Origin: Chromatiales bacterium (ex Bugula neritina AB1)
Lineage (GTDB): Bacteria; Pseudomonadota; Gammaproteobacteria; Granulosicoccales; Granulosicoccaceae
Length of the DNA stretch: 64,000 nucleotides
Direction: 5' to 3'
Assembly (NCBI GenBank): GCA_001730015.1
Contig: MDLA01000129.1
Span: 1 to 64,000, forward strand
The notes beneath the pieces are model-generated. The model ran no database searches and was not told the DNA's origin. It worked only from the letters and a program-made list of their open reading frames with translations. The translations under genes were made by a program, and so were the position numbers. This document shows positions 19,087 through 28,856 of the stretch, in pieces. Every line of letters starts with the position of its first letter. Positions within the stretch are counted from its first letter, which is position 1.

Positions 19087-19623
19087 ATGAAAAAACTCAC
19101 CAGTTTCATCACCCTGTATTTAATTTTCACCTGCCAATACGCAATCGCAGGACAGCTTTATCTATGGCACGGCAGAGATGGCACACCGACCTACAGCCCT
19201 GAACCACCACCAAAAGGCGTGGCCTATACGGTTGTAGGTGACAATCTGGAGCCATTGAAAAACCAGCCAGCGGCTGCAATCGCGAGCAAAAGTAACACGG
19301 GTGAATCGTCGGCTCCGAAAACTATCATTACCAACCAGATTACTGATTCCAGCGTCAAGCCAGCCAAGTGGAAGCCTGTCAGGTACGCTAATGATCCATC
19401 GCTGAAAAGATCCGGCATTTCAGTCGCAAAGTCTAAAACCGTAGTCCAGTCGGCAATCGGCACACCACTAGCCTACGAAACCGAAGAATGTATCGGTCTG
19501 AAGCAGACAAAGCTGATTCTGGAAAGCCAGTTTGCACGCGCCACCTCCGATACCCAAATGGATGAGGTCATTCTAAAACTCAGGGAACATCAAAGTGCTT
19601 ACGATCAACGATGCAAAAACTAA
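19087..19623 (+). CDS. Exported DUF4124-like protein
   Basis: 178 residues from ATG 19087, with GGAG about 14 bases upstream; a longer frame from 18985 would overlap crcB and hide the signal peptide. The signal peptide is MKKLTSFITLYLIFTCQYAIA. The next segment, GQLYLWHGRDGTPTYSPEPP, has the pattern of the DUF4124 domain (short aromatic strand, DG turn, YS..PP). The rest is Ser/Thr/Lys-rich linker and a C-terminal helix with two cysteines (EECIGL, DQRCKN). It is periplasmic. The function of the family is not known. Confidence 0.75.
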   Translation: MKKLTSFITLYLIFTCQYAIAGQLYLWHGRDGTPTYSPEPPPKGVAYTVVGDNLEPLKNQPAAAIASKSNTGESSAPKTIITNQITDSSVKPAKWKPVRYANDPSLKRSGISVAKSKTVVQSAIGTPLAYETEECIGLKQTKLILESQFARATSDTQMDEVILKLREHQSAYDQRCKN

Positions 19624-19642
19624 CAGTTTGTGAGTTGAATAT

Positions 19643-19805
19643 TTAGTGCCTATCCACAAACCGGGGCGTAGCGAGGGTCACTCAGGTGCGTGAGATTTCG
19701 CTACCACATGTGGGCGTTTAGTCATTCTAAATACTACAGATAGTCGGTGAAAGATCGCGTGTCCTGAGGGATCCGCAGTAGCGCTGGTTTATGGATGGGC
19801 ACTAA
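19643..19805 (+). repeat. 163-bp intergenic element with terminal inverted repeats (family D, full copy)
   Basis: It is bounded by TTAGTGCCTATCCACAAACC (19643-19662) and GGTTTATGGATGGGCACTAA (19786-19805), which are inverted repeats with two mismatches. Inside are a nested hairpin, GTAGCGA (19669-19675) with TCGCTAC (19698-19704) plus CTCA/TGAG, then GTCATTCTAAAT (19721-19732), AAGATCGC (19751-19758) and ATCCGCAGTAG (19771-19781). The right 88 bp recur at 1-88. It has no open frame, so it looks like a miniature non-autonomous element or REP-type repeat. Confidence 0.85.
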
Positions 19806-19917
19806 CTTAGTCTGTCTGAAAGACGAATATCAATCGAAATGGCCCATCACCGTATATTCGCCTTTAGCTTCAAGATGGTAAGTTTTCGCTCGCGAGAATG
19901 CAGATTCTGAAGCCTGC

Positions 19918-20382
19918 TTACTTTCCGGCAATAACCGGTACCTCAATTCGATGACCGCGATACAGCAGGTAACGCAACCATTTGTAAAGAAACCGGTTTA
20001 GCTTCCACGAGCCATCGAGACCACGCGTTTGTCGGGGAATATGCTGTTGGCCATGCAGAAATCCGCTCAATACTTCAGCTGAACGCGCATCATGATACAC
20101 GCGCAGATACAGATCCGGCTCCGCTGTGGCCCGTTGCGTTTCATCACCGCAGTTGACGAATCGGTAGGTCAGACGCAATGTGGAGGTGTAGGGGCTTTGC
20201 TCTGTCAGCTGCATGTAGAGAGACAAGCACCCGGGCACTCGTGATACCGCGGTGGTTATTGCGCCGTGTCGCAACTGCGGTATCAGCAACCGAAGCTGCA
20301 TGTAATTCTGCTCGTAAAGCTCCATCAGATTGCCGAATCGATCTGTTGTCTTTTTATGTGAGCGTCGAACCGTGCAATGCAT
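19918..20382 (-). CDS. DUF1249 family protein (YqiB-like)
   Basis: Up to 154 residues; an inner ATG (residue 20, MELYEQNYMQLRLLIP) is also plausible and matches the family start better. DUF1249 features are the MELYEQNYMQLRLLIPQL opening, the middle TLRLTYRFVN strand, the LYLRVYHDARSAEVLS segment and a C-terminal LNRFLYKWLRYLLYRGH helix. It is a small cytoplasmic protein of unknown function that in Enterobacteria is encoded near nudF/cpdA. Here it stands alone between repeats. Confidence 0.85.
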   Translation of the reverse strand: MHCTVRRSHKKTTDRFGNLMELYEQNYMQLRLLIPQLRHGAITTAVSRVPGCLSLYMQLTEQSPYTSTLRLTYRFVNCGDETQRATAEPDLYLRVYHDARSAEVLSGFLHGQQHIPRQTRGLDGSWKLNRFLYKWLRYLLYRGHRIEVPVIAGK

Positions 20383-20848
20383 CGTGACTTTAGTATCCAG
20401 CTGCCTGACTAATTATAATCATTGTATGTCATTCTAAACGAACATTGGCTACACACGGTCAAAATTCCACGTTGCAACGATCAGGCAGATAGCTGTCCGA
20501 CACTGCATGATCTACTGCGGATGCGATCTTCTGGCCAGATATTCCGATCATTTTCGTAAAGAGAAGATCAACTATACGTCTCTAATGATCAAAATATCTG
20601 ACCTAAAATCTCATGCCTTCGCTACGACCCCAATTCCCGAACAGCCACCTGGCCGCCAGCCGTTTAATCATGAATGCAACAAATTGATTCAAATCACCAG
20701 TAAAAGGCTTTAAACTTGCTGGTCCGGTACGTATATTGTTAGGGCATCCGGTTAAATCAGGCATTTCATCCCGTACAGCGCCACACAGCGCACACGGATG
20801 ATCACGCAGGCTTTGCCCGATGGATTTTTGTTCCAAAAGAAGAGTTGA
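20383..20848. other. 466-bp intergenic region before infA
   Basis: Divergent spacer between the DUF1249 gene and infA. It contains GTCATTCTAAAC (20428-20439), repeat copy B (20511-20625) and, nearer infA, an AT-rich stretch (about 20715-20750, GTACGTATATTGTTAG) that is a reasonable place for the infA promoter. The short frames crossing the repeat are not credible genes. Confidence 0.55.
20511..20625 (-). repeat. Dispersed hairpin repeat, copy B
   Basis: Read on the minus strand it starts GTAGCGAAGGCATGAGATTT (20625-20606). It continues with the arm TCAGATATTTTGATCATT (20601-20584), a 31-base loop with TATAGTTGATCTTC, the arm AATGATCGGAATATCTGG (20552-20535), and the block GGCCAGAAGATCGCATCCGC (20536-20517) then AGTAG. 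The arms pair with two positions changed to give G-U type pairs relative to copy A. Same structure as 17101-17202 but opposite strand. Confidence 0.85.
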
Positions 20849-21067
20849 ATGGCAAAAGAAGAAGCAATTGAAATGGAAGGTACCGTTGTCGATACCTTGC
20901 CTAACACCATGTTCAGGGTAGAGCTCGAAAACGGGCATATTGTTACTGCACATATCTCGGGAAAAATGCGTAAGCACTATATCCGCATACTCACCGGCGA
21001 CAAAGTCACCGTTGAAATGACTCCGTACGACCTGACCAAAGGTCGGATCACCTATCGGAGCCGATAG
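20849..21067 (+). CDS. infA: Translation initiation factor IF-1
   Basis: 72 residues, the exact usual length. It is a single S1/OB-fold: [20 protein letters not shown], the [20 protein letters not shown] strand pair, and [19 protein letters not shown] near the end. It binds the 30S A-site during initiation. AAGAG lies about 7 bases before ATG. The neighbourhood with clpA/clpS is the usual gammaproteobacterial one. It is convergent with clpA and separated from it by a strong shared terminator. Confidence 0.98.
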   Translation: MAKEEAIEMEGTVVDTLPNTMFRVELENGHIVTAHISGKMRKHYIRILTGDKVTVEMTPYDLTKGRITYRSR

Positions 21068-21124
21068 TCTCAGGCAATAGATTCCGGTCGCTGGTATCGT
21101 CGAGCGGTTTACAGCATATAAACG

Positions 21125-21160
21125 AAAAAGGCACAACAAATTGTTGTGCCTTTTGTTTTT
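21125..21160 (+). terminator. Bidirectional rho-independent terminator between infA and clpA
   Basis: AAAAGGCACAACAA pairs perfectly with TTGTTGTGCCTTTT (21126-21153 region), followed by GTTTTT. The A-run on the left serves as the T-run in the opposite direction. It lies 58 bp after infA and 45 bp before the clpA stop codon, so it can end both transcripts. Confidence 0.93.
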
Positions 21161-21204
21161 AGCAGCGCCGATTTATTCTCGACACGCTATTTCATACACA
21201 CTGC

Positions 21205-23466
21205 CTAAACCGTCGCTTCGGCATCCTCGATTTCAAAAGCCAGCTCACCGAACTCGTCGAGTTCAACCCGGACTTTACCCCCTTTAGAGAGAGTGCCGAA
21301 CAGAATTTCGTCAGCGAGTGGCTTCTTAATATTTTCACGGATAACACGAGCCATCGGCCGCGCCCCCATTTTCGAATCAAAGCCGTGCTCTGCGAGCCAG
21401 CCTTTTGCAGTTTCTGCAATATCGATTACTACATTCTTTTCATTCAGCTGAGACTCAAGTTCAAACAGGAACTTATCAACCACATTGAGAATGATGCTCT
21501 TATCAAGCGGAGCAAACTGGATGATGCTGTCAATGCGGTTTCGAAATTCCGGTGTGAAGAACTTGTTGATCGCCTCCATACCATCGGACGAATGATCCTG
21601 AGCAGTAAATCCCAGACTCGGCCTGCTGATCGATTCAGCCCCTGCGTTGGTAGTCATCACTAGTATAACGTTACGAAAATCTGCCTTACGGCCATTGTTG
21701 TCGGTGAGGGTACCGTGATCCATTACCTGCAGCAGCAGATTAAAGACATCAGGATGCGCTTTTTCGATTTCATCCAGTAGCAATACACAATGTGGATTCT
21801 GAATAACAGCGTCTGTTAACAGGCCACCCTGGTCATACCCGACATAGCCTGGAGGCGCACCAATCAAACGCGAAACCGTGTGTCGCTCCATGTACTCGGA
21901 CATATCGAATCGCAGAAATTCAATACCCAGAACGGTAGCCAGTTGCTTGGTTACCTCTGTTTTGCCAACACCGGTCGGGCCTGCAAAAAGGAAGCTGCCA
22001 ATCGGGCGATCTTCCGGGCCCAGACCCGAGCGCGACATTTTAATCGCCGAGGCCAACTGTTCAATTGCCGGATCTTGTCCGAATACCAGCATTCGAAGGT
22101 CACGATTCAGATTCTTGAGCTTCTCCATATCGGTTGAAGAAACACTCTTTTCAGGAATTCGGGCAATCTTGGCAACGATTGTCTCGATTTCTTTTACATC
22201 AATCTTTTTCTTGCCTTGTTTTGTCTGCAAACGACGACTGGCACCGGCTTCATCGATAATATCGATAGCCTTGTCAGGAAGGAACCGGTCATTGACGTAG
22301 CGATCAGACAACTCGGCCGCAGCCTTCAGCGCATTGCTTGAGTATTTAACATCGTGGAATTCTTCGAAATTGCCCTTCAGGCCTTTAAGAATTTCTACCG
22401 TCTCAGAGACAGTCGGCTCGGTAACATCGACCTTTTGAAAACGACGTGACAACGCACGGTCTTTCTCAAATATTCCCCGGTACTCCTGATACGTTGTAGA
22501 GCCCAGACACTTCAATTCACCGGAGGCCAGCATTGGCTTGATCAGATTGGATGCATCCATCACACCGCCGGAAGCGGCTCCGGCACCAATAATTGTGTGG
22601 ATTTCATCGATAAACAAAATTGCGCCATCTTCCTTTTGCAGTTGCGCAAGAACCGCTTTCAAACGCTTTTCGAAATCACCGCGATACTTGGTACCGGCGA
22701 CAAGCGCGCCAAGATCAAGTGAGTAGATTGTGCTGTTAAGCAGTACTTCCGGCATTGTGCCGTCAATTATTTTCAGCGCCAGACCTTCGGCTATCGCTGT
22801 TTTACCGACACCGGCCTCTCCAACCAGTAACGGGTTATTCTTTCGACGACGACAGAGAATCTGCGCAGAACGCTCAATCTCCTTTTCGCGTCCAATCAGT
22901 GGATCGACCTTGCCTTCTTTTGCTTTGTTATTCAGGTTGGTCGCATATTTGTCAAGCGGAGAGACTTCGGCCTCACCCTCTTCCATGGTGACTTCGTTGC
23001 CAAGGTCTTCAAGTTCCCCCTTTTCTTCATCAGCAATTTTTGAAATGCCATGAGAGATGTAGTTGACAACATCAAGTCGAGTCACATTTTGCTTGTTAAG
23101 CAAATAAACCGTATGAGAATCCTGTTCGCCAAAAATTGCGACCAGTACATTTGCGCCGGTAACTTCTTTTTTTCCTGATGACTGCACGTGGAATACTGCG
23201 CGTTGTAAAACACGCTGGAATCCCAGAGTTGGCTGGGTTTCACGATTATCAGAATCTTCAAGTAACGGAGTGTTCTCATCAATAAATTCAACAAGTTCCG
23301 CCCGCAGAGACTCCAGCTCCCCCCCGCATGAGCGCAAAACCTGCGCAGCTGTCGGGTTGTCCAGCAACGCCAGCAACAGATGCTCGACCGTCATGAATTC
23401 ATAACGTTTTTCCCGAGCTTCTTTAAAAGCGTTGTTTAGCGTGAATTCGAGTTCTTTGCTCAACAT
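21205..23466 (-). CDS. clpA: ATP-dependent Clp protease ATP-binding subunit ClpA
   Basis: A 753-residue AAA+ unfoldase that feeds substrates to ClpP (E. coli ClpA is 758). The N-domain is about 1-145. Walker A1 GEAGVGKTA is near 216 and Walker A2 GPTGVGKTE near 495, with Walker B pairs LFIDEIHTI and LLLDEIEKAH. The ClpP-docking loop reads PSLGFTAQD (near 615), that is LGF where E. coli has IGL. It has no ClpB-type middle coiled coil. It follows clpS by 61 bp on the same strand, so adaptor and unfoldase are coordinated. Confidence 0.97.
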   Translation of the reverse strand: MLSKELEFTLNNAFKEAREKRYEFMTVEHLLLALLDNPTAAQVLRSCGGELESLRAELVEFIDENTPLLEDSDNRETQPTLGFQRVLQRAVFHVQSSGKKEVTGANVLVAIFGEQDSHTVYLLNKQNVTRLDVVNYISHGISKIADEEKGELEDLGNEVTMEEGEAEVSPLDKYATNLNNKAKEGKVDPLIGREKEIERSAQILCRRRKNNPLLVGEAGVGKTAIAEGLALKIIDGTMPEVLLNSTIYSLDLGALVAGTKYRGDFEKRLKAVLAQLQKEDGAILFIDEIHTIIGAGAASGGVMDASNLIKPMLASGELKCLGSTTYQEYRGIFEKDRALSRRFQKVDVTEPTVSETVEILKGLKGNFEEFHDVKYSSNALKAAAELSDRYVNDRFLPDKAIDIIDEAGASRRLQTKQGKKKIDVKEIETIVAKIARIPEKSVSSTDMEKLKNLNRDLRMLVFGQDPAIEQLASAIKMSRSGLGPEDRPIGSFLFAGPTGVGKTEVTKQLATVLGIEFLRFDMSEYMERHTVSRLIGAPPGYVGYDQGGLLTDAVIQNPHCVLLLDEIEKAHPDVFNLLLQVMDHGTLTDNNGRKADFRNVILVMTTNAGAESISRPSLGFTAQDHSSDGMEAINKFFTPEFRNRIDSIIQFAPLDKSIILNVVDKFLFELESQLNEKNVVIDIAETAKGWLAEHGFDSKMGARPMARVIRENIKKPLADEILFGTLSKGGKVRVELDEFGELAFEIEDAEATV

Positions 23467-23527
23467 CTCACGTTTCTCTCTATATAGTTATTTATTGTTT
23501 TTATCATTATCAATATCAATATCAAAG

Positions 23528-23845
23528 CTATGCTTCCTCCATATCACACATTAAAGGATGCTGGTTGTCACGTGAAAACTGGTTCACATGGACAACTTTT
23601 GTCTCCGCCACTTCGCGGGTAAATACCCCGCAAACCCCCTTTCCGCGGCTGTGTACATGCAGCATGACTTGAGTTGCTTTTTCCCTGTCCATGGAAAAAA
23701 AGCTCTCGAGCACCGTAACAACAAATTCCATCGGCGTATAATCATCATTAAGTAAGACAACCTTATACATCGGAGGTTTCTTAAGGACGGGTTTTACGAC
23801 CTCAACCGCTGTTCCGGTATCTTCGGAATACTCTCGTTCAGACAT
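23528..23845 (-). CDS. clpS: ClpS adaptor protein
   Basis: A 105-residue N-degron adaptor for ClpA. The core is [17 protein letters not shown] ([10 protein letters not shown] forms the ligand pocket), then [24 protein letters not shown]. The flexible acidic N-terminus ([15 protein letters not shown]) is the part that enters the ClpA pore. Length is normal (E. coli 106). The upstream 216 bp to fadE probably carries the clpSA promoter. Confidence 0.97.
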   Translation of the reverse strand: MSEREYSEDTGTAVEVVKPVLKKPPMYKVVLLNDDYTPMEFVVTVLESFFSMDREKATQVMLHVHSRGKGVCGVFTREVAETKVVHVNQFSRDNQHPLMCDMEEA

Positions 23846-24061
23846 AACCTACACTAATACTTTCGACACTATGTGTAACACCTGAATAGCCTGTTGGCTG
23901 TTTGTGTATAACGCGTTTCTAAATTCGGGCAGTATACTATTGATTCACGTACGTATGATCGGCATTAAACAGATCATAGCCCGCAGTGAAATATGGCGAC
24001 GGTGAATCAGTATTCAACGAGATACCTGCCCACTGCTCCGCAATATGTCACGATTTTATTA

Positions 24062-26590
24062 TCAACCATGCGCTGCCACTGCACTCGCACGGGGCACAGA
24101 TGCCATTCCGGATTGCCTGAATTCGCGCTCAAAATCATCCACCGAAATCACCTTGTGAGTGGCCTTCGCTGACTCAATCAAGACCCGCGCCTGCTCGGCA
24201 GAAAGCGTTCCATCAGCAGACAGCGATGCAATCCAGCTTTCGTAATCTGAATCGTAAGGTCGGGAAAACCCGCGGTCTTTGAGGTCCTTTTCGATGGGGT
24301 CGGCTTCTATCGCCAGTTTCATGGCAACTTCCAGGCATCCGGTAACATCATCAGGATCTTCGGAAATATATAAGGCACCGGTCAATCTATCACGACTGGC
24401 CCCCGGCTCCAGCAGCAATTTCGCCATCTGGTGACTTAACCGGTCATTCGGCGTTTTGAATCGTCGCCCGAGAGGAAACATGACGCCACGGAGAATCAAT
24501 CCGACCGTGCGACTCGGGAAATTTCGCAAAATCTGGTCAAGCGCTACCTGCGTTTCATATATGCAGTACTTTGCACCCCATTCGACCAGCGGCAGGTCTG
24601 CCTCGGGGCGACCATCATCCTCGTAGCGTTTGAGAACAGCAGATCCCATGTACATGTAAATCAAACCATCAGCGAAACGACCTGAAAGCTTCTCTTTGCG
24701 TTTGAGCTCGCCACCCAGAAACAACAAGGTAAAATCTGCCAGGAAAGAATAGGCAGCACTCATTCTCGCCAGGCGGCGAAAATATTTAGCTGTAGGCCCG
24801 CTCACCGGAGACTGGGCAAAGCGTCCGCGTGTGAGTCCATGAAACATAGCCTGGGCTCCACTGCTGACAGCATAGGCAATATGACCCAGCAAGGCGGTAT
24901 CGAATTTTTCCAGTGCTTTTTCTTCATCCGGCAATGAAGCGGCCTCTATCTCTGCAACCAGGTGCGGATGACAGCGCATTGCCCCCTGCCCGAATACAAT
25001 CATGCTCCGGGTCAGTATGTTCGCACCTTCCACCGTGATCCCCACAGGCACCCCCTGGTACGCTCTGGCCAGATAATTACCCGGCCCCATGCAAATGCCC
25101 TTGCCGCCGTGTATATCCATGGCGTCGTTCAGAACCGATCGCATATGATGCGTATTAAAGTACTTCAAAATGCCACTGACCACCGACGGGCGCTCGCCCT
25201 GATCCAGTGCAGCACAGGTAAGCCTGCGCCCGGCATCCATCAGGTAGGTGAGCCCGCCAATTCGAGCCAGAGCTTCATCAACTCCTTCAAACTTGCCGAT
25301 CGGAATATTGAATTGCTTGCGAACCCGTGCATAGGCGCCGGTAAATCGCGCAGCGGCCATACCCGCGGCAGCTCCGGAAGAGGGTAATGAAATTCCACGC
25401 CCCGTCGACAGCGACTCCATCAGCATACGCCAGCCCTGACCAATGTTATCGCGGCCACCGATTATCCATTCCAGTGGTACAAACACATCTTTGCCACTGT
25501 TCGGCCCGTTCATAAATGCCTGATTGAGCGGAAAGTGGCGACGACCAATAGTAACTCCGGGGGTACCGGCCGGGATCAGTGCGCAGGTGATACCCAGATC
25601 CTCCTGGTCACCGAGCAGGTGATCGGGGTCATATGCCTTGAACGCCAGACCGACAATGGTTGCCACCGGACCCAGCGTTATATAGCGCTTGTCCCAGTTA
25701 ACGCGAAGCCCCAGCGTTTCTTTTCCTTCGTGCATCTGCTTACAGACTATTCCGTAATCAGGTAGTGAAGCCGCATCTGATCCTGCCGACGGGCCGGTCA
25801 GTGCAAAGCACGGGAGTTCCTCCCCGACTGCCAGTTTTGGCAGATAGTGATTGCGTTGTTCATCGGTGCCGTAATGCAGGAGCAGTTCAGCAGGTCCCAG
25901 TGAATTCGGCACCATGACCGTCGACCCGGCGGTAACGCTGCGAGCTGATATTCGCGTGACTACCGCCGAGTGACCAAATGCACTGAACCCCAGCCCACCG
26001 TACTCTTCAGGAATTACCATTCCGAAGAAGCGATTCTTTTTAATGAAATCCCAGATATGCGGTGGCAGATCATTGTGCTCGTAGGTGATCTCCCAATCAT
26101 CGAGCATCTTGCATAATTCATTGGTCGGCCCGTCGAGAAACGCCTGTTCGGCAGCAGACAAACCAGCCTGAGGGGTACTCATTAGTTTCGACCAGTCCGG
26201 ATTACCGCGAAACAATTCTGCTTCCCACCAGACCGTGCCCGCTTCTATTGCGTCTCGTTCTGTCTGCGACATCGGCGGCAACACAGCGCGAACGTAGCGC
26301 AACAGTGGAGCACTGAGCACTTGCAGCCGAATCGATTCGACATTCATCACGACAGCAATGGCAATAAGCAACAACCAGATGACCACACCGACCCAGCCAC
26401 TGACTACACCCACCAGAGTCAATGCAACCATTCCCACAGCAACAGCAATAGAGATAGTTTTGAGCGTCTGCTGGAAATTTGCCAGATAATAAATCATGGC
26501 AAGAAAAATCAGTATTCCAAAAAGAATGGTCATAAGCATTCCGAAGTAATTAAGTTGACTCTCAACAGGCGTAGTCCCCATGAAAACCAA
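24062..26590 (-). CDS. fadE: Membrane-associated acyl-CoA dehydrogenase FadE
   Basis: An 842-residue protein of the long FadE type (E. coli 814). Two or three hydrophobic segments (about 15-90: LMTILFGILIFLAMIYYLA, ISIAVAVGMVALTLVGVVSGWVGVVIWLLLIAIAV) anchor it to the membrane. A flavin-dependent acyl-CoA dehydrogenase core follows (MVIPEEYGGLGFSAFGHS; CFALTGPSAGSDAASLPD; DIHGGKGICMGPGNYLARAYQ), then a C-terminal FadE extension. It catalyses the first step of beta-oxidation. It is divergent from folE and not linked to the second dehydrogenase at 48015. MTILFG, 19 residues in, is an alternative start. Confidence 0.95.
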   Translation of the reverse strand: MVFMGTTPVESQLNYFGMLMTILFGILIFLAMIYYLANFQQTLKTISIAVAVGMVALTLVGVVSGWVGVVIWLLLIAIAVVMNVESIRLQVLSAPLLRYVRAVLPPMSQTERDAIEAGTVWWEAELFRGNPDWSKLMSTPQAGLSAAEQAFLDGPTNELCKMLDDWEITYEHNDLPPHIWDFIKKNRFFGMVIPEEYGGLGFSAFGHSAVVTRISARSVTAGSTVMVPNSLGPAELLLHYGTDEQRNHYLPKLAVGEELPCFALTGPSAGSDAASLPDYGIVCKQMHEGKETLGLRVNWDKRYITLGPVATIVGLAFKAYDPDHLLGDQEDLGITCALIPAGTPGVTIGRRHFPLNQAFMNGPNSGKDVFVPLEWIIGGRDNIGQGWRMLMESLSTGRGISLPSSGAAAGMAAARFTGAYARVRKQFNIPIGKFEGVDEALARIGGLTYLMDAGRRLTCAALDQGERPSVVSGILKYFNTHHMRSVLNDAMDIHGGKGICMGPGNYLARAYQGVPVGITVEGANILTRSMIVFGQGAMRCHPHLVAEIEAASLPDEEKALEKFDTALLGHIAYAVSSGAQAMFHGLTRGRFAQSPVSGPTAKYFRRLARMSAAYSFLADFTLLFLGGELKRKEKLSGRFADGLIYMYMGSAVLKRYEDDGRPEADLPLVEWGAKYCIYETQVALDQILRNFPSRTVGLILRGVMFPLGRRFKTPNDRLSHQMAKLLLEPGASRDRLTGALYISEDPDDVTGCLEVAMKLAIEADPIEKDLKDRGFSRPYDSDYESWIASLSADGTLSAEQARVLIESAKATHKVISVDDFEREFRQSGMASVPRASAVAAHG

Positions 26591-26724
26591 AACGCCCTTA
26601 AGGATAGTTGGCCATAGCCGGTTTGAAAATTGAAACCGATGTCAAGGTAAAGCACAATGCCCTGACTCTTAAATATCAGAGAACTGCCCTGACCATTTAA
26701 TCATGGGACAACCGGAAAAATAAA

Positions 26725-27267
26725 TTGCACAAAGAATTTAAAAAAATAATAGAGCAGATTGGCGAAAACCCCGATCGCGAGGGATTAGTCAAAACCCCGG
26801 AACGGGCAGCCCGGGCGATGACCTTCCTGACTCAAGGCTACTCCCAGACCCTTGAAGAAATTCTAAATAATGCTGTGTTTGAATCAGACAGTGACGAGAT
26901 GGTGATTGTGAAAAATATCGAGCTTTATTCGATGTGCGAGCATCATATGCTGCCCTTTATCGGCAAGTGTCATGTCGCATACCTGCCATCAGGCAAAGTT
27001 ATCGGGCTATCCAAAGTAGCCAGAATTGTTGATATGTATGCCCGCCGCCTGCAAATTCAAGAAAACCTGACTAAACAAATTGCCGATGCCGTTCAGTCGG
27101 TCACCAATGGACAGGGAGTAGGTGTGGTGGTGGAGTCCAAGCACTTGTGCATGATGATGCGTGGCGTCGAGAAGCAGAACTCCACCATGACCACTTCAGT
27201 CATGCTGGGCCGGTTCAAGAAGAACAGCAATACCAGAAACGAATTCCTGAGTCTGATACGCAACTGA
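26725..27267 (+). CDS. folE: GTP cyclohydrolase I
   Basis: 180 residues from a TTG start (26725); the upstream in-frame ATG at 26703 hits a stop after six codons, so a non-ATG start is forced. It converts GTP to dihydroneopterin triphosphate, the first step of folate synthesis. The family pattern is [19 protein letters not shown], then the zinc-site region [20 protein letters not shown] (Cys/His ligands) and the third ligand region [12 protein letters not shown]. It is shorter at the N-terminus than E. coli FolE (222) but has the full catalytic core. It lies upstream of the tungstate-type importer with a 117-bp gap. Confidence 0.95.
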   Translation: MHKEFKKIIEQIGENPDREGLVKTPERAARAMTFLTQGYSQTLEEILNNAVFESDSDEMVIVKNIELYSMCEHHMLPFIGKCHVAYLPSGKVIGLSKVARIVDMYARRLQIQENLTKQIADAVQSVTNGQGVGVVVESKHLCMMMRGVEKQNSTMTTSVMLGRFKKNSNTRNEFLSLIRN

Positions 27268-27384
27268 GAGCTGATCTCCGCAAAGACTAAGGTCCGACAA
27301 CCAACCCGGGTAATTCAGAGCCCGGCTTGAAGATTACTGCATAATTAGGCAAAATTTCCCCTCACTATCATTTATCGGGAAATT

Positions 27385-28080
27385 ATGACCGATTTTACTC
27401 AAGCATTTACGCTCGCACTGGATCTGTTGATTCAGCGCGACGAAGCGCTGCTTGAGATTATATTTTTATCATTGCGAGTCAGCCTTACCTCGACCGTCAT
27501 TGCCTGTGTAATCGGGCTGCCACTGGGAGCCGCACTGGCAACACTGTCCTTCCCTGGCAAATGGTTTGTCACGGTAACCACTAATACGCTGATGGGAATG
27601 CCACCGGTTGTGCTGGGTCTGATTTTATATATGGCCCTGTCAAATGCCGGCCCCTTCGGCTGGCTGCAGTTGCTGTACACGCCCGGCGCTATGATACTGG
27701 CCCAGACCCTGTTGATCATTCCTATCGTCATAGCGCTGACTCGGCAGATTATCGACGATAACTGGCGCAGCTATCGAGAGCAGTTTCTCTCTCTTTGTGT
27801 GCCGAAGACAACGGCCATAAGCACCCTGTTATGGGATACCAGAGCAAGCCTTCTGACCGTAGCGCTTGCAGGCTTCGCGCGGGCAATATCTGAAGTCGGG
27901 GCGGTTATTGTGGTGGGTGGCAACATTAACCATCTGACACGCGTAATGACTACGGCCATTGCTCTTGAAACATCGAAAGGAGAACTGGCTCTGGCTCTGG
28001 CTCTCGGCAGCGTTCTGCTGCTGATTTCGCTAACCATTAACGCCATTGTCCTCAGCACCAAAGCCAGGGCTTCAGATTGA
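27385..28080 (+). CDS. tupB: Tungstate-type ABC transporter permease (TupB-like)
   Basis: A 231-residue inner-membrane permease with five or six hydrophobic segments. The binding-protein-dependent transport loop reads DNWRSYREQFLSLCVPKTTAISTLLWDTRASLLTV-like (about 130-160) and ARAISEVGAVIVVGGNI follows. TupB-type permeases share this short length and the SLRVSLTSTVIACVIGLPLGAALA opening. The ATPase gene overlaps its stop by 4 bases (TTGA) and the binding-protein gene follows, the usual tupB-tupC-tupA set. Molybdate specificity cannot be excluded from the permease alone. Confidence 0.88.
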   Translation: MTDFTQAFTLALDLLIQRDEALLEIIFLSLRVSLTSTVIACVIGLPLGAALATLSFPGKWFVTVTTNTLMGMPPVVLGLILYMALSNAGPFGWLQLLYTPGAMILAQTLLIIPIVIALTRQIIDDNWRSYREQFLSLCVPKTTAISTLLWDTRASLLTVALAGFARAISEVGAVIVVGGNINHLTRVMTTAIALETSKGELALALALGSVLLLISLTINAIVLSTKARASD

Positions 28081-28856
28081 GTATTCAAACCCCAACGGAT
28101 ACCTCAGTGGCAAACGCCCAGAACGCCCTGTTGCCACTGGAAGCCACAGAAATCTCGTTTCGTGTAAAGGGAAAACAGCTGTTATCACCGAGCAACCTTT
28201 GCATCAGCGATAACGGAATCACCGTGATTCTCGGACACAATGGCGCAGGAAAAAGCCTGCTGCTGAGACTGCTGCACGGTTTACTCGAACCGGACACCGG
28301 CACAATTCACTGGAACCGGAAAAACAGCAGCGAGCTATCTGTACGGCTAAAGCAATCGATGGTTTTTCAAAAACCCGTGCTGCTGCGGCGATGTGTCGCT
28401 GCGAATATCGACTACGTATTGAATCTAAGAAAGCGGCCGTCTGTTGAGTACCGCAATGAACTTCTGCAAAGCGCAGGCCTTGCTGATAAATCGGCGCAAT
28501 ACGCCAGATCTCTGTCTGGTGGCGAGCAGCAAAGACTCGCTATTGCCCGAGCACTGGCCACCGGTCCGTCGGTGCTGTTCCTCGATGAGCCAAGTGCCAG
28601 CCTCGACCCGGAAGCCACCGGGCAGATAGAACAACAGGTACGACATGCAAACCACCATGGCATAAAAGTGATTATGGTTACTCACGATCTCAGCCAGGCA
28701 CGGCGTCTGTCAGACGACATTGTGTTCATGGACCATGGCACCATTGCCGAGCACACTGCTGCCGCGCAATTTTTTCACGCACCAACATCGCTCGCCGGAG
28801 CTACCTATCTGGCGAGTTATCTAAATACCCTGAACTCTGAACAGCAACCCTCATGA
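28077..28856 (+). CDS. tupC: Tungstate-type ABC transporter ATPase (TupC-like)
   Basis: 259 residues from a TTG that overlaps the tupB stop (TTGA at 28077-28080), which implies translational coupling. Walker A is GHNGAGKSLLL, the signature is LSGGEQQRLAIARAL, Walker B is VLFLDEPSASLDPEATG, and the H-loop is IMVTHDLSQARRLSD. There is an extra N-terminal lead of about 25 residues before the first strand. It lacks the C-terminal mop domain of ModC, which supports the Tup rather than Mod type. Confidence 0.88.
   Translation: MSIQTPTDTSVANAQNALLPLEATEISFRVKGKQLLSPSNLCISDNGITVILGHNGAGKSLLLRLLHGLLEPDTGTIHWNRKNSSELSVRLKQSMVFQKPVLLRRCVAANIDYVLNLRKRPSVEYRNELLQSAGLADKSAQYARSLSGGEQQRLAIARALATGPSVLFLDEPSASLDPEATGQIEQQVRHANHHGIKVIMVTHDLSQARRLSDDIVFMDHGTIAEHTAAAQFFHAPTSLAGATYLASYLNTLNSEQQPS

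Noticed and set aside
20507..20713. 68-residue plus-strand frame before infA
   Set aside because: It runs through repeat copy B; apparent coding potential comes from the repeat.
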